Shown piece by piece: positions 34,501 through 40,500 of a stretch of 64,000 bases of DNA. The notes beneath the pieces are model-generated. The model was given only the letters and a program-made list of their open reading frames with translations. It made no database searches and was not told the origin of the DNA. Position 1 is the first letter of the stretch, and every line of letters begins with the position of its first letter. Source of the DNA: Nematostella vectensis (Eukaryota; Cnidaria; Anthozoa; Actiniaria; Edwardsiidae); contig NC_064036.1 of the NCBI RefSeq assembly GCF_932526225.1, forward strand, positions 2,108,001 through 2,172,000, in the 5' to 3' direction. A program made the position numbers and the translations under genes.

Positions 34501-37500
34501 TGTGAACTGCTGCAAGAGCTACTTCCTTAGCATCTGATGTCGCTTTGTCACCTGCATTTGTCCTGAGCTTCCTCATGTTTTCAGAGGAGATACCTTGTTT
34601 TATTCTATCCTCACGATCTTCAGCTTGTAAGTATAAGTCGTGATAGGTTTGGAAGAGATCGTATCTTTGAGTATCCTGTAGTGTTTCTCCACCGAAAAGA
34701 ATCTTGAGCCTTGACACTAGGTTCCGACCAACGTTGTTGACGAGAGTATTATTCGCGTGTCCTGTGACGTTTAAGTCAAATAGTAAGGATACACTACCTG
34801 GAACAATCACTACATTTTCAGCAAGTTTAGGAATATTTATATAGAGGGTTTCTCCAGGACTTGCCGATGAGGGATTGAATGTAATCCGATTCAGCGACGA
34901 TTCCGCTTTCAGGCCGAAGGGTTCCCGTGGGATCCTGTTTGGGTTAATTTTTTCTGATATCGCTTGTGCCATCTTTTATTTTAAGAAAAGAGAGATAATC
35001 TTTAAATGAGTAACGAAAGCAGGTTATCAAAAATATACTATTCCACCGATGGATACTGGAAAGGGTATTCAGCTATTTATAAGTTAGCTAGTGTCGCTAA
35101 AGTCAGTGAAGCCGAGGCTAAGAGGTGGCTTGAAAAACAGGCGTTGTGGCAGATCTATCTCCCAGCTCCAAAGTATGTCCCCAGACCGCATTGGACTGTG
35201 AATAAACCTAATCAGATTCACCAAGCCGATCTGTTGTTTATGCCCCACGATAACGTAGGCAGAAAAACCTACCGTTACGCGTTGGTCGTGATTGATATTG
35301 CCTCGAGATATAAAGATGCAGAAGCACTGACTACCAAGGATTCGAGTGGAATTGCTAGAGGGTTTGAAAAGATATACTCCAGAAAACTTAAATGGCCTCA
35401 TACGGTGATTGTCGACCCGGGGACAGAATTTAGGGGAGAGGTAACGAAGATTATGAAAAAGAAGGGGGTTACCATCCAGCGAAGCGAAGCTGGGAACCAT
35501 CGCGCACAGGCTTTTGTCGAACGCGCCAATAGAACACTGGCGGAGAGGTTGTTTTCTCATCAGTATGCTCAAGAAATGATTAGCGATGATCGGTCTAGAG
35601 TTTGGGTGAAACGATTGCCAGATGTTTTGAAAACTCTGAATAGTCAACCCATAAGAATTACTGGCAAAGAGCCTGCAAAATCTATTGGTTTGAAAGAGGT
35701 TGATATTGACCCTCCAACGTATAAGCGGCCTGTTGGACTTGATGAAGTTAGACTACCACCAGGGGTTAGAGTTAGATATCTGTTAGCTCCTGGAGAAGAG
35801 GAAGGAGGTGAACGCAGACGAGCCACAGATCCTATTTGGAGTTTAAAAGTGTTTGATCTATCACGCAGTGTTGTTTCAGTTGGACAGCCTGTGTTGTACT
35901 ACCTCTCCGAAGGCGCTCCAAGGAGGTCGTTCGTTAGGGAAGAACTTCAAGTCGTCCCTGAAGATACTGAGCCACCACCTAATAGCGTTCTGAAATGACC
36001 GTGAGCGAAGGTGTGAATACCATCATCACAGATGACCCGTTTATCATCCTCATGAGATAGAGCGACCTTGTTCACCGTTTCAGTGTAAACATCATGCTTA
36101 TGACTTCTGATGACATTCATAAGTCTCATCTGAGGTTTCTTACCAAATAAGCAATCCTTGTAGTCATCGAAACCGATGCTCTTCTTGACGACTGCTCTCT
36201 TGACGCCCTTGCATTTCTTTTCTTCTTTACCTTCATCCATCTTGTACGAGTAAAGTTTGGCCCTCAGTCCTACAAATTCTGTGATTTGCTGACCCCCAGC
36301 CTCATCTTTAAACATTCCGATGACTTTCTTGTTCACACCCACCTCAATACCAGATGGGTGACCCTTCGGAAAGTTGCTGGTGTCGAACGTGGACCTCACA
36401 TCCCCGCTGATGTCCTCGTAAAAGTCTTTCGTCTCGATCTCATACATCAGGCTGTCAGTATCAGTGAATAAGAGCTTTGCATCCTCACCGTACTTGGGCT
36501 TGACGAAGTTGTAGTGGAAATCGTACATGAGCGTCTTACTCAGGTCCAGAATGGACATGCCCAAGTAGACAGGCTTGTTGAAGATCAGCTTTGTCTTCTT
36601 CATGTGGATGGCGGCTAGATTCTCGCAAAAGATGGTGCGATGTTGATAGTTCGGCTTTGATATGAGCTTCTTGGCCTGCTTCTCGTCCGTCACCAACCGA
36701 ATGTCCACCCTGTTCCTAATGTTCTCCATAGTCTTACCAAAGACGGAGTTGTTCATTAACTTGAAAAAATCTTTCTCAAAATCGTTTGTCGCCTTGGCTC
36801 TCAGATCGGTGTTCAAGTCAATGTAGGGCCCCAGCCAAGCAGACTCCTCAAAAGTGACACCCCTGTGAATCTTAGTGACTTTTAGCCCAAAACTCACATA
36901 AAGTCTCAGAGTCTCATGGTGGATAACGTACTTTGTCTTGTCGTTAAGGTTGGGGACCAACTTGTCCACATTACCTAGCCCGATAGATTCCGGGGCTAGT
37001 GGGTAATCGTTGTGTAAGTCATGTAGGTGGTGAGGGTACTCCAAGTCAACCTCCAGAATGCATGGGCGGTCTCTCCAACCTGACATCTCTTGGTCACCCA
37101 TCCACCTGAAACCGTGAGTCGGTAAAGGGTTGCTCATCGCCCAGCCATACAAATTGTTAGCATCAAGGTAGGTGATATATTTTGTGGGTAGGTCAGGGTC
37201 ATACTCCTTCATGTAAGGGTTATTTGCCTCCCCATGTCTGTTGCTTATCATGGAGACACCCCCACGGATGCCCTTCTCAATCATGAGCAACATGTCATAG
37301 TCCGTTAGAAGCTCTAGCCTCACCTTGGTGGTCTTCAACGCTGCATCCCAAGCCAACCCTGGCGCTGTGTAGTACCAAGCGGGGTCCAGACCGTAATTCT
37401 TGAGACAAACGTCCCTAAAGTTCTCGAAAACGTCAGCTAAAAGCAACACATCCGACTCTAGGTACAGATTGTGGTAATCCCTCATGGTCCCCATCCCAAA

Positions 37501-40500
37501 GACCTCCCACACTCTCCGCACGTGCAGGTGATCCTCCTCCGATATGTCGGTGTCGTTAAGTTTGGAGTGGAATGCCTCTCTCTGTGGGAGCTGTGTTGCG
37601 TCGAGCTTGCTAAAGCCGTCGAACCAGTCGTAAGGGAAAACACCCTTCCTCAACAACAGCTGGAGCTCCTCCCCCTCATAGTACTCCGCCAGGTTTTTGA
37701 AGCACTCCCTTGACATATTACCCACTAGACTGTCGAGACTGGCCGACATAAACCTGAAACTGTCGATAAATCTGATATCACGTTTAACATCAATCTTGTT
37801 GCCCTCCTTGTTCGTGAAACTGTCGACTACAATCTGTTTTGTGAAAGAAATATACTTTTCCTCGTTATTAGGTATACAGTTTATTTTACCTTCCGATGTA
37901 CCAAGGTTCTTGATAAATAGATGGCTGTCGTACCCAGACAGATTGTGAAAGATAACAGGAAAGAACTTTGGAATTTTGTGATCTAAGTTGCATGCGTTGT
38001 GAGCAGCACCTCTGTACTTCCCTGTAAGGTGGCAATGGTCTAAAACCTTGTCTTCCCCTAATCCACCCTCACAGATGTGGCAGTGAGTGGCGTCGTTATA
38101 GGCGATTTTGTCCTTCGGAGTCATTTTCACCTTCTTAGGGAACCTGAACTTATCGTAAATTTTCTTAATGTCTGACTCCAAAGACTCTACGAAAAGCTGT
38201 GGGATATCTTCGTCTGGAGATTCAGCTGTGTATCGTACAAGCTCGGGTGGGGATATATCTCCGTCGAAACACTTGATGAGATAGCAGAAACCAGACGGTT
38301 TGTGTTTCTGGTATTGCTTAGTGAAGCTTTTACTCCCATCTGGGGAGCATGTGTCTATATTCTCTGTGAAGCTCTCAAAGTCGGCATAGACAACAAAGGG
38401 GACACGCATTTTTCTGTTGTAGTTTTTGAATTTAATGTGGGGTAGATTTCCATCCTTATCTATCTTAGGCATCTCTATTCCAACCGCTTCATGATTGCCG
38501 CAGCATTCAGAATGTTTTTCTAATGATTGTTTGCACCGAAACGAGTTCAGACATCTACAGCATAAAAAACGAGTATGATGAAACTCATCAATTTGAGTAG
38601 ATACTAATCTCATCATATTCTTTATCCAGCAGTAATGATTCGTCTCATCATCCGAGATGAGAAGTAAGTTGATCGCATTATCTGGATCCTTCTCACTGAT
38701 TCTCAATGGATATATTTTGGTTTCGTATCCAAACACATTAACCGTATACTGGTTCTGTTTCTCGAACTTGTCAATCTGTTTTAGTGAGACGGGGAACTCT
38801 ATCCCTGACCAGTCGAATTTCTCAGAGTTCTCTATCATTTGTTTACTGAACCTTTGAGGATCTTTCTCCCTAGGATACACAGCAGAGGTTACTGCCCACT
38901 TGAAACATTCGTGATCATTCTCGTTCTTAACATTGATGATCGCCTTCTTAGACGCTAGTTTCGGCGGCAGCGGAATATAGGAAGACCCAGAAAGCGGTTC
39001 AAAGGGATCTATGTTGATGTCAAAGTATTCCACTTGGTCAAACTGCCATCCGGAGCCTTGCTTCTGGAACAGCTCAACTAATCCGAGTAAATAATTTGTC
39101 ATCGTATCGAACAAATCAGAGAGATCAGTCGACTCTGTCACAATCTCGGGCTTTTCTGTATGAAAATATCCCAGTTCTTCTTCGATCTGAGCTGTAGCCG
39201 GATCCTCTTTTATAAACCCGCAAGTAAAGATAAACTTCACTTTGATAGGCTTTTTTTGTTGACTGATGAGCTCTAAGACTTTCGGTTTGATTCTGGCGAT
39301 GAATGTCTTGGGGTCGTAACCTCTCTGCCCGGCTATTCCGTGGGTTTTAAGATACCCCTTCAACGCCGTCTGTTGTTCCTTGGGTGTGAAGCGATCTTCC
39401 ACCTCCTCGTGTAGACGCTTAATCCTCTCCTTCAGACGTTCGACCCGTTTATCTGCAGCCTCTTTGACGGTCTTTTTGACGGGCTCGGGGACATAAGATA
39501 GTATCCAATCCACAAACTTGTCTAACTCGCTCTTGATCGAGTTGGCCGCCCTGTTTGCAAAATGCTTGAGTGATTGGACGCGGGAACTCCGTGGGGGTTG
39601 GGAGGGTTTTAGAATAGGGACATTAATCTCAGGTACCGGGCCGTCGAGAATACTCTCCGACGTGTTGGACGGGGTAATGCGGGGTGGTCGTGGCAGCCCT
39701 TTGACAAGTTTGGGTAAAGGAACCCGTCGGGGTGGTGGTGGTGGTGACGTGCTGGTCAGCGCCCCGACGAGCTCGTCTCTCCGCATCCAGTAATATCTTG
39801 GGATACCCCGCTCCTTGGCGAGGGCTTTCAGATCTTTCACCTTCAGGTTCTCCATTTCTATCAAACCAGCCATGTCTTTAAACCACTTTTCAAAAGCTTT
39901 TTTTTAGATGTGAAGCTTAGAGGTTAGCCCCCTCGAGCTCCCCCTAGATGCGACACGTGACAAAATGATTGACAGGTTTTCGACAAAATGATTGACAGGT
40001 GGGCGTGGCTATCACGTGACAAAATGATTGACAGGTGGGCTTGGTTATCACGTGACAAAGTGATTGACAGGTGGGCGTGGCTATCACGTGACAAAGTGAT
40101 TGACAGGTGGGCGTGGCTATCACGTGACAAAGTGATTGACAGGTTTTCGACAAAATGATTGACAGGTTTTTGACAAAATGATTGACAGGTGGGCGTGGTC
40201 GTCACGTGACAAAGTGATTGACGGGTGGGCGTGGTCGTGCAAGAGATCTCTAGCAAACTCGCGCATGCGCAGGTCGCGAGGCTTGGCGGAGGTGCGCGGA
40301 GACTTTCGCGCCATTTTGGAATGAAATTTGGGGAGATCAAAAAGTTGCGCCAGCTGCGCCAAAACCCTACTACTGCCCCTCCCGCCTTGAGAACAGACAA
40401 CATTGTAAGGTACAACTCGGGACATCGCGGGAGTAAAATCGCCACGACCCGCTCCTCTTCCACCTTAATTCCGAACTTCTCAATCAGAAGACGCGCAAAT

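Larger units (their letters stand above)
24537..40374. mobile_element. palindromic Polinton/adintovirus-like element, 15,838 bp
   Basis: Termini read AGTAGTAGGG at both ends, with GCCCC duplicated outside. From each end inward come terminal subrepeats, DNA polymerase B, integrase (opposite strand), a probable capsid protein, a packaging-type ATPase and a small protein; everything then repeats in mirror image about base 32407. The set pPolB + rve integrase + capsid-like + ATPase defines Polinton/Maverick or adintovirus-like elements, which copy by protein-primed replication. The usual adenovirus-type protease and minor capsid protein are not seen. Polintons normally make 6-bp target duplications; I can align five. 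All ten major frames are open. Confidence 0.9.

Noticed and set aside
24537-40374. Assembly artefact as the explanation for the palindrome
   Set aside because: Outer arms differ by point changes, the terminal arrays differ in length, and target duplication and reading frame fit one insertion. The core still needs long-read proof.
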